64,000 nt of DNA from JBBROS01 sp965260995. GTDB taxonomy: Bacteria > Pseudomonadota > Alphaproteobacteria > Acetobacterales > Acetobacteraceae. The notes under the pieces were generated by a model, which was not told the DNA's origin, made no database searches, and worked only from the letters and a program-made list of their open reading frames with translations. A program made the position numbers and the translations under genes. The DNA lies in contig CBDHCD010000003.1 of NCBI GenBank assembly GCA_965260995.1, forward strand, positions 434,001 to 498,000. The letters run 5' to 3'. Below are positions 17,956 to 26,040 of this stretch, piece after piece; within the stretch, counting starts at the first letter, position 1; the number at the start of each line of letters is the position of its first letter.

Positions 17956-19054
17956 GGTCGAGCGGCTCCGTGGCCCAGCGGGTTGGCGGCAAGGCCGGGT
18001 CCAGTCGCAGTATCAGGGGGCGGCCGGTGCGTCGCGCAAGGTCGGCGCGGGCAAGGGGGTCGGCGTCGAGGGCGCGGACGACGTCGGGGGCGGCGGTCAT
18101 GATGAAGCGGGCGGCCGGGGCGGCGGCGGACTGGGCGGCGAGGTGGCGCAGCGCGGCGAGGCCGGCGGCGTGGGGGCCGGCCAGCAGCTCGTGCAGGGGC
18201 GGGTGGATGCGGGGGCGCAGGATCTCGGCGAGGCCGAGGGCGGTGAAGCCGAGGAAGCGGGGGCGGAGCGGGTCGGGGGCGAGGGCGGCGGCGAGGTCGG
18301 GGCCGAGGGCGGCGCGGGCGCGGGCGGCCATGCCGGCGAGATCGAGCACGATGGCGCCGGACAGGTTGCGCAGGCGGATGGCGCAGGCGAGGGCGGGGAG
18401 GGCGGCGCGGTTGGCTTCCTTTTGGGCGGCGGGCTTGGGGCGGCGGTCGGCGGAGGCGGCGGCGGTGTCGAGGTCGATGGCGGTGAGGGCGGGGGTGGGG
18501 TGGACGACGGCGCGGAGGCCGCCGGGGAGGGCGACTTCGGGTTGGGCCAGGGCGTCGATCTCCGTGGCGAGTGCGTCGTCCCAGGGTTGGGGCGTGAGGG
18601 TGCAGGGCAGGGGGAGGGTGGCGGCGAGGGCCGGGTCGTCGAGCAGGACGGGCGCGGCAGGGTGGAGGGCGGCGAGGCGTTCGACCGCGCCGGGGCCGGG
18701 GCCGAGCAGGGCGGGGGGCCCCGCGGGGGCTTGGGGGGTCTGGGCGGACAGGCGGGGGCCTTTGCCGCGACTCATGCTGCCCTGGGGCGCGCGGGTGACC
18801 AGGACGGTGACGGCGGAGCCGGCGGTGAGGCCGGGCGGGGCGCGGCTGTCGGGGAGGAAGCCTTCCTGCTCGCCGGGGAGGGCGACGAACGCGCCGGCGA
18901 GGGCGGGGACGTGCGCGATGACCCGGCCGCGGAGGCGGTCGCCCACCCCGTTGCGCGCGCCGGGGCGGTGGATGGCGTAGTCGAGCAGGGCGCCGCCCTC
19001 GACCGCGGCGGCGCGGACCTCGCCGGGGCTGGTGACGGCCCGGATCTCGATCAT
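17942..19054 (-). CDS. rng: ribonuclease E/G family protein
   Basis: RNase G-like protein of 370 residues, shorter than E. coli RNase G (489) as is usual for the member found between maf and yacG in alphaproteobacteria. The S1-like segment runs through 'DRLRGRVIAHVPALAGAFVA'. The catalytic DNase I-like part includes 'LTAIDLDTAAASA', where the family has the two metal-binding Asp; here the first Asp is clear. The C-terminal zinc-link Cys pair is not seen. The start MIEIRAVTS is chosen over an ATG 15 codons upstream, because that extra part is an internal sequence repeat (19054-19110). Confidence 0.8.
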   Translation of the reverse strand: MIEIRAVTSPGEVRAAAVEGGALLDYAIHRPGARNGVGDRLRGRVIAHVPALAGAFVALPGEQEGFLPDSRAPPGLTAGSAVTVLVTRAPQGSMSRGKGPRLSAQTPQAPAGPPALLGPGPGAVERLAALHPAAPVLLDDPALAATLPLPCTLTPQPWDDALATEIDALAQPEVALPGGLRAVVHPTPALTAIDLDTAAASADRRPKPAAQKEANRAALPALACAIRLRNLSGAIVLDLAGMAARARAALGPDLAAALAPDPLRPRFLGFTALGLAEILRPRIHPPLHELLAGPHAAGLAALRHLAAQSAAAPAARFIMTAAPDVVRALDADPLARADLARRTGRPLILRLDPALPPTRWATEPLDRAYP

Positions 19055-19154
19055 GGCCAGCGCTGGCATGGCGAACACCGGCACGGCGAGCACCGGCATG
19101 GCGGGCGCTGGCGTCGCGGGGGCTGGCGGCGGACCGCGAGGGAGGGGGCGGCCG

Positions 19155-19730
19155 TCAGCACGGAAGGGGGTAGCCGCGGCCGCGGAGGAGCTGCGCGGTC
19201 TCGAACAAGGGGAGGCCGACGACGGCGCTGTGGCTGCCGGTGAGCAGGCGGACGAACGCGGCGGCCCGGCCCTGGATGGCGTAGCCGCCAGCCTTGCCGA
19301 TTCCCTCGCCGGAGGCGGCGTAGAGGTCGAGCTGGGCCGGGGCGAGGCGGGCGAAGACGACGGCGGTGTCGGTGACGCGCTCGGAGCGGTCGCGGGTCGG
19401 GGTGAGCAGGGCGACGGCGGTGATGACGTGGTGGCGGCGGCCGGACAGCAGGGCGAGGCAGGCGCGGACGTCGGCTTCCGTTTCGGCCTTGGGCAGGATG
19501 CGGCGGCCGACGGCGACGACGGTGTCGGCGGCGAGGACGAAGTGGCCGGCGGCGGCCGGGTCGGCGGCGGCGGCGGCGGCCTTGCCGCGCGCCATGCGGA
19601 CGGCGTAGAGGCGGGGCAGCTCGTCGCGGCGGGGCGTCTCGTCGGTGCCGGCGGGGGCGACGCGCTCGGGCGTCACGCCGATCTGGGCGAGGAGGGCGAG
19701 GCGGCGGGGGCTGGCGGAGGCGAGCGTCAG
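19155..19730 (-). CDS. maf: Maf-like nucleotide pyrophosphatase, apparent CTG start
   Basis: Maf/YceF family protein of 191 residues that hydrolyses non-canonical or excess NTPs to NMPs. The essential N-terminal motif 'LTLASASPRRLALLAQIG' is present, with 'VLAADTVVAVG' near residue 66 and 'GKAGGYAIQGRAAAFV' near 145. No ATG, GTG or TTG exists in frame upstream of that motif back to the infA stop. The only starts are CTG at 19730, which gives a normal length, or a GTG at 19676 that would delete the motif. I list CTG. It lies between infA and rng in a conserved gene order. Confidence 0.85.
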   Translation of the reverse strand: MTLASASPRRLALLAQIGVTPERVAPAGTDETPRRDELPRLYAVRMARGKAAAAAADPAAAGHFVLAADTVVAVGRRILPKAETEADVRACLALLSGRRHHVITAVALLTPTRDRSERVTDTAVVFARLAPAQLDLYAASGEGIGKAGGYAIQGRAAAFVRLLTGSHSAVVGLPLFETAQLLRGRGYPLPC

Positions 19731-19813
19731 GGGGGCGGGCGGGCGCGGCGGCGCTGATTGGTGCGGCGCTGGCTGGTAAGGCCCTGATTCGGGAGGGCTG
19801 ACTTGAACCGGCC

Positions 19814-20032
19814 CTACTTGAAGCGGAACGTGATGCGGCCCTTGGACAGGTCGTAGGGCGTCATCTCGACGTTGACGCGGTCGCCGGCGAGGACGCGGAT
19901 GCGGTTCTTGCGCATCTTGCCCGAGGTGTGGGCGAGGACGCTGTGCTCGTTGTCCAGCTTGACGCGGAACATGGCGTTGGGGAGCAGCTCGAGCACGGTG
20001 CCGCTGAATTCGATCATGTCTTCTTTTGACAT
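19814..20032 (-). CDS. infA: translation initiation factor IF-1
   Basis: A 72-residue S1/OB-fold protein beginning MSKEDMIEFSGTVLELLPN and ending 'SKGRITFRFK', the full and expected length of IF-1. It binds the A site of the 30S subunit during initiation. The in-frame ATG 31 codons further upstream is rejected because IF-1 always starts at this point. Confidence 0.97.
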   Translation of the reverse strand: MSKEDMIEFSGTVLELLPNAMFRVKLDNEHSVLAHTSGKMRKNRIRVLAGDRVNVEMTPYDLSKGRITFRFK

Positions 20033-20108
20033 CAGGTTCTTTCTGTCGGGTCGGCTGTCGGGCCGGAGCGCGTTGCGGGACAGGATATGAGACCGTGGCG
20101 GCGTGAGA

Positions 20109-21413
20109 TCAAGTTGGCGTGTCAAGGCGGGCGAGGCGGCGGGCGATGCTGTCGGCGTGGGCGTGCAGGCCCTCGGCCTCGGCGAGCAGGACGGCGGCGG
20201 GGCCGACGGCGCAGAGCGCCGCCGGGTCGGCGGCGACCCAGGTGGTGCGCTTGAGAACGTCGTAGACGGACAGGCCGGAGGCGAAGCGGGCGGTGCGGCC
20301 GGTGGGCAGGACGTGGTTGGGGCCGGCGACGTAGTCGCCCACGGCTTCGGGGCACCAGGGGCCGAGGAAGGCGGCCCCGGCGTGGCGGACCTGGGCGAAC
20401 AGGGCGGCGGGGTCGGCGGTCATGACCTGGAGGTGCTCGGGGGCCAGGCGGTTGGTGAGGGCGGCGGCTTCCGTCCAGTCGCGGGCGAGGACGATCGCGC
20501 CGTGGCCGCGCCAGCTCGCGCCGGCGATGGCGGCGCGGGGGAGGGTCGCCAGCAGGCGCTCGACGGCCTGGGCGACGCGGTCGGCGAAGGCCGGGTCGGT
20601 GGTGATGAGGATGCTCTGGGCGCTCTCGTCGTGCTCGGCCTGGGCGAGCAGGTCCATCGCCACGTCGCCCGCGTCCTGACCGGCGTCGGCGAGGATGACG
20701 ACCTCGGACGGGCCGGCGACGCCGTCGATGCCGACGCGGCCGAACACCTGGCGCTTGGCCTCGGCGACGTAGGCGTTGCCGGGGCCGACGATGCGGTCGA
20801 CGGGGGCGATCGTCCGGGTGCCGTAGGCCAGGGCGGCGACGGCCTGGGCGCCGCCGACGCGGTAGATCTCAGTGACGCCGGCGCGGCGGGCGGCGGCGAG
20901 GACGAGCGGGTTGAGCGCGCCGCCGGGGGCAGGGACGCACATGGCGATGCGGGGGACGCCGGCGACGCGGGCGGGCAGGGCGTTCATCAGCACCGAGGAG
21001 GGGTAGGCCGCCTTGCCGCCGGGGACGTAGAGGCCCACGGCGTCGAGCGGGGTCCAGCGCAGGCCGAGGGTGAGGCCGGCCGGGTCGGGAACCTCGATGT
21101 CCTGGGGGAGCTGGGCGCGGTGGAAGGCCTCGATGCGGGCGGCGGCGAGGTCGAGCGCGGCGGCGAGATCGGGCGGGATGCTGGCGGCGGCGTCGTCGAT
21201 CTCGGCGGGCAGGACGCGGAGGGTGGCGGGGGTGAGGTCGAAGCGGTCGAAGCGGCGGGTGGCGTCGATGAGGGCGTCGTCGCCGCGGGCGCGGACGTCG
21301 GCGAGGATGCCGGCCACGGGGGCGGCGACGCTCTCGGTGGTGTCGCGGGCGTCGTCGAGCAGGGCGCGGAAGGCGGGCTCGAAGGCAGGGTCGGCGGTGT
21401 CGAGACGGATCAT
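20109..21413 (-). CDS. hisD: histidinol dehydrogenase
   Basis: HisD of 434 residues, full length. It performs the last two oxidations of histidine synthesis (L-histidinol to L-histidine, NAD, zinc). Visible signatures are 'VGPGNAYVAEAKRQVFGRVG', 'AGPSEVVILAD', the zinc/catalytic 'AEHDESAQSILIT' and 'LPTGRTARFASGLSV'. The start MIRLDTADPAFEP overlaps the hisG stop by 4 bases (ATGA). The gene order hisG-hisD-infA is standard in alphaproteobacteria. Confidence 0.97.
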   Translation of the reverse strand: MIRLDTADPAFEPAFRALLDDARDTTESVAAPVAGILADVRARGDDALIDATRRFDRFDLTPATLRVLPAEIDDAAASIPPDLAAALDLAAARIEAFHRAQLPQDIEVPDPAGLTLGLRWTPLDAVGLYVPGGKAAYPSSVLMNALPARVAGVPRIAMCVPAPGGALNPLVLAAARRAGVTEIYRVGGAQAVAALAYGTRTIAPVDRIVGPGNAYVAEAKRQVFGRVGIDGVAGPSEVVILADAGQDAGDVAMDLLAQAEHDESAQSILITTDPAFADRVAQAVERLLATLPRAAIAGASWRGHGAIVLARDWTEAAALTNRLAPEHLQVMTADPAALFAQVRHAGAAFLGPWCPEAVGDYVAGPNHVLPTGRTARFASGLSVYDVLKRTTWVAADPAALCAVGPAAVLLAEAEGLHAHADSIARRLARLDTPT

Positions 21414-22126
21414 GTGGCGGGTTGGGCGGCGGATCGGATGGTCAGGGCCTCGCGAAAGCGGGCGATCCACGCGCCCACGGCCTCGGGGCGGGTCTTGAGC
21501 GCGGTGCGGTTGACGATCAGGCGGCTGGTGACGTGGGCGATGATCTCGGTCTCCTCCAGGCCGTTGGCGCGAAGCGTGCTGCCGGTCTGCACCAGGTCGA
21601 CGATGAGGCGGGACAGGCCGAGGCCGGGGGCCAGCTCCATCGCGCCGTTGAGGTGGACGATCTCGGCCTGGACGCCGCGGGCGGCGAAGTGGCGGCGAGC
21701 GGTGCTGGGATACTTGGTGGCGACGCGGACGCGCGACCAGGTGGCCGGGTCGTCCTGGCCGACGCTGCCGGCCGGCTCGGCGACGCTGACCCGGCAGCGG
21801 CCGATGCCGAGGTCGAGCGGGGCGTAGATCTCTGGATAGTCGAACTCCGTCAGCACGTCGGCGCCGCAGATGCCGATGTGGGCGGCGCCGAAGGCGACGA
21901 AGGTGGCGACGTCGAAGGGGCGGACGCGGACGACGTCGAGGGCCGGGTCGTCGGTGGGGAAGCGGAGGCGGCGGCTGTCCTCGTCGGCGTAGTCCGGGGC
22001 GGGGGCGAGGCCGGCGGCGGCGAGCAGGGGCGCGCACTCGTGGAGGATGCGGCCCTTGGGCAAGGCGAGGATCAGGGGGGTGTCGATCTCGGGCGCGAGG
22101 GTCGCGGCCGGGAAGGGGGCGGTCAT
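21410..22126 (-). CDS. hisG: ATP phosphoribosyltransferase, short form
   Basis: HisG of 238 residues, the catalytic short form lacking the C-terminal regulatory domain. It catalyses the first step of histidine synthesis (ATP plus PRPP). The key motifs are 'LILALPKGRILHE' near residue 18, 'GAAHIGICGADVL' near 85 and the PRPP loop 'LIVDLVQTGSTLRANGL' near 178. The short form normally needs the HisZ partner for activity; hisZ is not in this window. Confidence 0.96.
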   Translation of the reverse strand: MTAPFPAATLAPEIDTPLILALPKGRILHECAPLLAAAGLAPAPDYADEDSRRLRFPTDDPALDVVRVRPFDVATFVAFGAAHIGICGADVLTEFDYPEIYAPLDLGIGRCRVSVAEPAGSVGQDDPATWSRVRVATKYPSTARRHFAARGVQAEIVHLNGAMELAPGLGLSRLIVDLVQTGSTLRANGLEETEIIAHVTSRLIVNRTALKTRPEAVGAWIARFREALTIRSAAQPAT

Positions 22127-22391
22127 GACGGCCTCGGGCTAGTGGCGATTCTTGGCAAGCAAGCGATTGCTGAGGTTAGTAAGCGGTCACTGTAGCTTGG
22201 CACCGGGGCTTAGCACCCGGCAGGTGCGGGCGGGAACCCCACTGGGCGCGGGGCAGGTGCAAGGTTTGTGATGGATGCAGCCCTCTGTTCGCCCGTGTCC
22301 ACTCCAGCAGCAGAAAAATTTGGCTCATCTTGACGTGTTGAATTACTGGAGATTGCAGATGAGCGATCCAAACATTGGTTTTGGATGCCAT
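22127..22391. other. intergenic region upstream of the broken lipoprotein
   Basis: Composition falls from GC-rich to AT-rich across this 265-base stretch (compare 22200-22260 with 22310-22390). It presumably contains the hisG promoter region on one side and, on the other, the promoter of the YecR-like gene. No motif is clear enough to name. The AT shift marks the left edge of a foreign-looking patch. Confidence 0.5.
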
Positions 22392-22703
22392 ATGCAAAAG
22401 TGCCTTGGTGCACTGATCGCGTCGCTCACAATGTCTGGCTGCGCGAAAGGTATTACTTCGATAGCAACAGATGACAGCAAAGCAGATGGAACAGTGGTCG
22501 TGTCATATGAGTATGGTGGATTTGACAAGCCAGTCGTAAACTGAGCGCAAGCGAATGGCAGTGCTAAAAAGCATTGTGGAGCTTGGGGGCACACGAAAGC
22601 AGAACCGTTCGAGGGCGCAAACAACATCTGCCTTGCGCGTGGCAGCTTCGGAAATTGCACTTTCACGAAAGTAAACGTTACTTACCAATGCACAAATAAC
22701 TGA
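22392..22703 (+). pseudogene. YecR-like lipoprotein with in-frame TGA
   Basis: The frame from ATG 22392 encodes MQKCLGALIASLTMSGCAK, a lipoprotein signal with lipobox and Cys17, then 'DSKADGTVVVSYEYGGFDKP', the YecR family core. A TGA at 22542-22544 (codon 51) interrupts it. The same frame then continues with the rest of the family: 'AQANGSAKKHCGAWGHTKAE', 'NNICLARGSFGNC' and a final 'VTYQCTNN' before TGA at 22701. The TGA falls where the family has a Trp ('..VDW..A'), so TGG to TGA is the simplest explanation. Low GC and codon use differ from all neighbours, which suggests transfer. Function in the family is unknown; in enterobacteria it is linked to flagellar regulons. Confidence 0.85.
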
Positions 22704-22854
22704 TCCTGTTCACAACACTGTCGTTGCTTACGTGCCAAGGCGTTCACGACACGCTTGAGGCGAGCCTCACCGTTCGTTTTCACGGCGCGAGCCTCCTACT
22801 GCCTTGCTTCAGGTCTCAAGGGCGACCAGCCTGAACAGCGAGTGGGAGGTTGGG

Positions 22855-24318
22855 ATGAGCGGAGAGCAAGCGAGCAGCAGGCAGGGTGCAATCGACCGGG
22901 CGCTGGCGTTCTTCGACGAGGGTGGCTTCGAGCAGCGCTTGAGCGCGTTGGTGGCGATCCGCAGCACCAGCCAGGACCCAGGGTTCGAGGTGGAACTCGG
23001 CCGTTACCTGGAGGAAGGCGTGCGGCCCTTGCTGGATCGGCTGGGGTTCAGCTACGCCATCCACCAGAACCCGGTTCCCGGGAGCGGCCCGATCCTGCTC
23101 GCCGAGCGGATCGAGGGCGAGGGACCGACCGTCATCACCTACGGGCACGGCGACACGGTGCGGGGCTTGGAGGACCAGTGGCGGGCTGGGCTGGACCCGT
23201 GGCGGCTGACACGGGAAGGCGACCGCTGGTACGGGCGGGGCAGCGCGGACAACAAGGGGCAGCACGCGATCAACCTCTCGGCCCTGGAAGCGGTGCTGCG
23301 GGAGCGCGGCGGCAAGCTCGGGTTCAACATCAAGCTGATCATCGAGACCGGGGAGGAGAGCGGATCGAAAGGACTATCCGAGCTGGTGGCCAGCAACAAG
23401 GAGCGGTTGGCGGCGGACGTGCTGCTGGCGAGCGACGGGCCGCGAAGCGCGAAGGACGTGCCGACGCTGTCCACCGGGACGCGGGGAAGCTTCCACTTCG
23501 ACCTGCGGCTCGACGTGCGGCCGGGGGGCGTGCATTCGGGCAACTGGGGGGGCATGACGACCGACCCGGCCATCGTGCTGAGCCACGCCATCGCCAGCAT
23601 CAGCGACCGGCACGGGCGCATCCTGGTGCGGGACTGGGTGCCGGACGGGATCGCGCCGGCGGTGCGCGACGTGCTGCGGGGGTGCGAGCTGGAGAGCGAC
23701 GCGGACGCGGCGACGATCGAGCCGGGGTGGGGGGAGCCGGGGTTGACGGCGGCGGAGAAGGTTTACGCCTGGACCAGCTTCATCGTGCTGAGCCTGGTGT
23801 CAGGGCGGCCGGAGAACCCGGTCAACGCGGTGGCGCCGAACGCGGTGGCGCACTGCCAGATAAGGTACACGGTGGACGTCGATCCGGAGCAGTTCGTGCC
23901 GGCGCTGCGGCGGCATTTGGACGAGGCCGGGTTCGCGGAGGTGGCGATCGTGCCGTATGGGGTGCGAATGCCGGCGCGGCGAAGCGACCCGGCCCATCCT
24001 TGGGTGCGGTGGGCGGCGGCGAGCATGGAGCGGACCTTGGGCAAGCGGGTGCAGGTGATCCCGAACAGCGGCGGCGGGCTGCCGAACGACGTGTTCGTGG
24101 ACCACCTGGGCGTGCCGCTGCTGTGGGTGCCGCACAGCTACAACGGCTGCAAGCAGCACGGGCCGGACGAGCACCTGCTGGTCGCGCCGGCGCGGGAGGG
24201 GATCGCGGCGTTCGCCGGGCTGTGGTGGGACTTGGGGGAGGCGGGGGTTCCTCCTCGTGAGGCTGAGGGCCGGGGTGAGGCTGAGGGGCGGAACGATGGT
24301 GGGCGCGACAGGGATTGA
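22855..24318 (+). CDS. M20 family metallopeptidase
   Basis: Zinc-dependent M20/M25/M40 peptidase of 487 residues. Metal ligands and catalytic residues are visible: 'TYGHGDTV' (His98, Asp100), 'WYGRGSADNKGQHA' (bridging Asp), 'ETGEESGSKGL' (general base Glu and ligand Glu), 'LLASDGPR' (Asp) and the C-terminal 'HGPDEHLLV' (last His). A Shine-Dalgarno gggagg lies about 8 bases before ATG 22855, so this start is chosen over 22804. Likely acts on dipeptides or N-acyl amino acids in the cytoplasm. Its last eight codons run into the 3' end of tRNA-Val on the other strand, and the 3' end is Gly/Glu-Arg-rich, so the original C-terminus may have been altered. Confidence 0.88.
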   Translation: MSGEQASSRQGAIDRALAFFDEGGFEQRLSALVAIRSTSQDPGFEVELGRYLEEGVRPLLDRLGFSYAIHQNPVPGSGPILLAERIEGEGPTVITYGHGDTVRGLEDQWRAGLDPWRLTREGDRWYGRGSADNKGQHAINLSALEAVLRERGGKLGFNIKLIIETGEESGSKGLSELVASNKERLAADVLLASDGPRSAKDVPTLSTGTRGSFHFDLRLDVRPGGVHSGNWGGMTTDPAIVLSHAIASISDRHGRILVRDWVPDGIAPAVRDVLRGCELESDADAATIEPGWGEPGLTAAEKVYAWTSFIVLSLVSGRPENPVNAVAPNAVAHCQIRYTVDVDPEQFVPALRRHLDEAGFAEVAIVPYGVRMPARRSDPAHPWVRWAAASMERTLGKRVQVIPNSGGGLPNDVFVDHLGVPLLWVPHSYNGCKQHGPDEHLLVAPAREGIAAFAGLWWDLGEAGVPPREAEGRGEAEGRNDGGRDRD

Positions 24319-24371
24319 ACCTGTGACCCTTCGCGTGTGAAGCGAATGCTCTACCGCTGAGCTACGCGCCC
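24297..24371 (-). tRNA. tRNA-Val (CAC)
   Basis: Complete 75-base cloverleaf on the minus strand with encoded CCA. The acceptor stem gggcgcg/cgcgccc is perfect, the anticodon stem ttcgc/gcgaa holds the loop ttcacac (anticodon CAC), and the T-stem acagg/cctgt is perfect. Its 3' 22 bases overlap the end of the M20 peptidase gene on the plus strand. Confidence 0.96.
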
Positions 24372-24475
24372 GCCGTGGCGGGCTTGTCGCGCGGCGGGCG
24401 GTTTGGTGTCAAGCGGGGCGGCCGAGCGGCGCGGGCCGCGTTGCACGGCGCGGGCCGCCGCCCAATCTGATCGGG

Positions 24476-25228
24476 ATGCGCTGGATCGTGTTGTTGCTGC
24501 TCGTGCTCGCCGCGCCCGCCTCGGCGACGGAGGCGCGTTACGAGGGCTACGCGGCCGGGGTCAACGTGGTGGACGTGGACGCGCGCTTCGAGGTCGGGCC
24601 GGAGCGGTATCGCGTGGCGCTGGATTACCGGACGGTGGGGGCGCTGGGCTGGGTGGCGCGCGGCCGGCAGCAGGCGTCGGCGTCGGGCCGGTTCGTGGGC
24701 GGGCGGCCGGCGCCGGCGCGGATGGCGAGCGCGGGGACGGTGCGCGGCGAGCGGCGGGTGGTCGAGATCGACTACGCGTCCGGGCAGCCGGAGGTGCGCC
24801 AACTGGTGCCGTCGGGCGAGGGGGAGCGCGAGGCGGTGCCGGGGCCGGAGCGGGCGGGGACGATCGACCCGCTGAGCGGGATGGCCGAGCTGATCCGGCA
24901 GGTGAACGCGACCGGGCGCTGCGACGGGCGGGTGACGATGTTCGACGGGCGGCGGCTCGGGGTGCTGGAGGTGCGGACCGGGGGCGTCCAGGTGTTGGAA
25001 CCGACGCGGCGGTCGAGCTTCGCCGGGCGGGCGCTGCGGTGCGATTTCGTCGGGCGGCAGACCGGGGGGTTCATGCTCGACGCGGACCGGGCGCAGGCGC
25101 GGCGGCCGCAGGAGGGGACGGCGTGGTTCGCGGCGGCGGCGGCGGACGGGCCGATGATCCCGGTGCGGGTCGCGTTCCGGACGCGGTGGCTGGGGGACGC
25201 GACGATGTACCTGGTGGGCGGAGGGTAG
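24476..25228 (+). CDS. DUF3108 domain protein, exported
   Basis: A 250-residue protein with a Sec signal ('MRWIVLLLLVLAAPASA', cleavage after residue 17). The rest, from 'RYEGYAAGVNVVDVDARFEV' to 'PVRVAFRTRWLGDATMYL', is the DUF3108 beta-rich fold common in Rhodospirillales periplasms. No catalytic motif is seen. Role unknown; periplasmic or outer-membrane association is inferred from the signal and family. It is convergent with gph. Confidence 0.85.
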   Translation: MRWIVLLLLVLAAPASATEARYEGYAAGVNVVDVDARFEVGPERYRVALDYRTVGALGWVARGRQQASASGRFVGGRPAPARMASAGTVRGERRVVEIDYASGQPEVRQLVPSGEGEREAVPGPERAGTIDPLSGMAELIRQVNATGRCDGRVTMFDGRRLGVLEVRTGGVQVLEPTRRSSFAGRALRCDFVGRQTGGFMLDADRAQARRPQEGTAWFAAAAADGPMIPVRVAFRTRWLGDATMYLVGGG

Positions 25229-25300
25229 GCGCGGGCCACCCGCGGGTCAGCTTGGGCTGGAAGGCGGCGAAGTATTGGAGTGGCCGGGTTCGGGTGGTCG

Positions 25301-25969
25301 TCAGGCGGGCAGGAGGCTGTCCGCCAGCCGTGGCAAGTCGGCGGCGCGGGTGGCCGTGGCGGCAGCGCCTTCGGCCATCGCCGCCGGGCCGTAGCCCCAG
25401 GCGGCGAAGATGCAGGGCAGGCGGGCGGCGGTGGCGGCGGCGACGTCGTTGCGGTGGTCGCCGACCATGATCGCGGCACCCGGGGAGCCGGCGGCGTCGG
25501 CGAGGGTGGCCAACAGGTGGGCGGGATCGGGCTTGCGGACGGGGTAGCTGTCGCCGCCGCCGACGGCGGCGAAATGCCGCAGCAGGCCGAGCTGTTCGAG
25601 CAGGGCGCGCGCCGGGGTGGCCGGCTTGTTGGTGCAGACCGCGAGACGCCAGCCGCCGCCGGCGAGGCGGTCGAGCGCCTCGGGCACGCCGGGGTAGGGC
25701 TTGGTGCCGACGGCGGGATGGGCGGTGTAGTCGTCCAGGAAGGCGGCGAGGAAGGCGGCGACATCCTGCTCGGTCGCGGCCTGGTCGCGGGCGGTCATGG
25801 CGCGGCGGACCAGGGCGGGCGCGCCGTCGCCGATCATGGCGGTGATCTCGGGGGCGGTGAGCGGGGCCAGGCCGCGGTCGGCCATGACGCGGTTGCAGCT
25901 GGCCAGGAGGTCGGGGACGGAATCGACCAGCGTGCCGTCGAGATCGAGCAGGAGGGTGCGCCGCGTCAT
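25301..25969 (-). CDS. gph: phosphoglycolate phosphatase-like HAD hydrolase
   Basis: HAD-IA phosphatase of 222 residues. Motif I 'LLLDLDGTLVDS' at residues 5-16 carries the nucleophile Asp, motif II/III are 'VCTNKPATPA' and 'RKPDPAHLL', and motif IV is 'MVGDHRNDV'. The cap includes 'IGDGAPALVRRAM', typical of Gph. It removes phosphate from 2-phosphoglycolate, which arises from DNA repair or oxygenase reactions. Divergent from glmU across 71 bases that include an AT-rich promoter-like stretch. Confidence 0.92.
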   Translation of the reverse strand: MTRRTLLLDLDGTLVDSVPDLLASCNRVMADRGLAPLTAPEITAMIGDGAPALVRRAMTARDQAATEQDVAAFLAAFLDDYTAHPAVGTKPYPGVPEALDRLAGGGWRLAVCTNKPATPARALLEQLGLLRHFAAVGGGDSYPVRKPDPAHLLATLADAAGSPGAAIMVGDHRNDVAAATAARLPCIFAAWGYGPAAMAEGAAATATRAADLPRLADSLLPA

Positions 25970-26040
25970 GTCGTAACCCGAAATTAAGTTTTACCTGCGC
26001 TTCTTTGACACGGTGACGATATGGACGCTACGCCGACCCC

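Noticed and set aside
22542..22544. TGA in the YecR-like gene as a selenocysteine codon
   Set aside because: The family has Trp there, not Cys, and no SECIS-like hairpin was seen; a TGG to TGA change is simpler.
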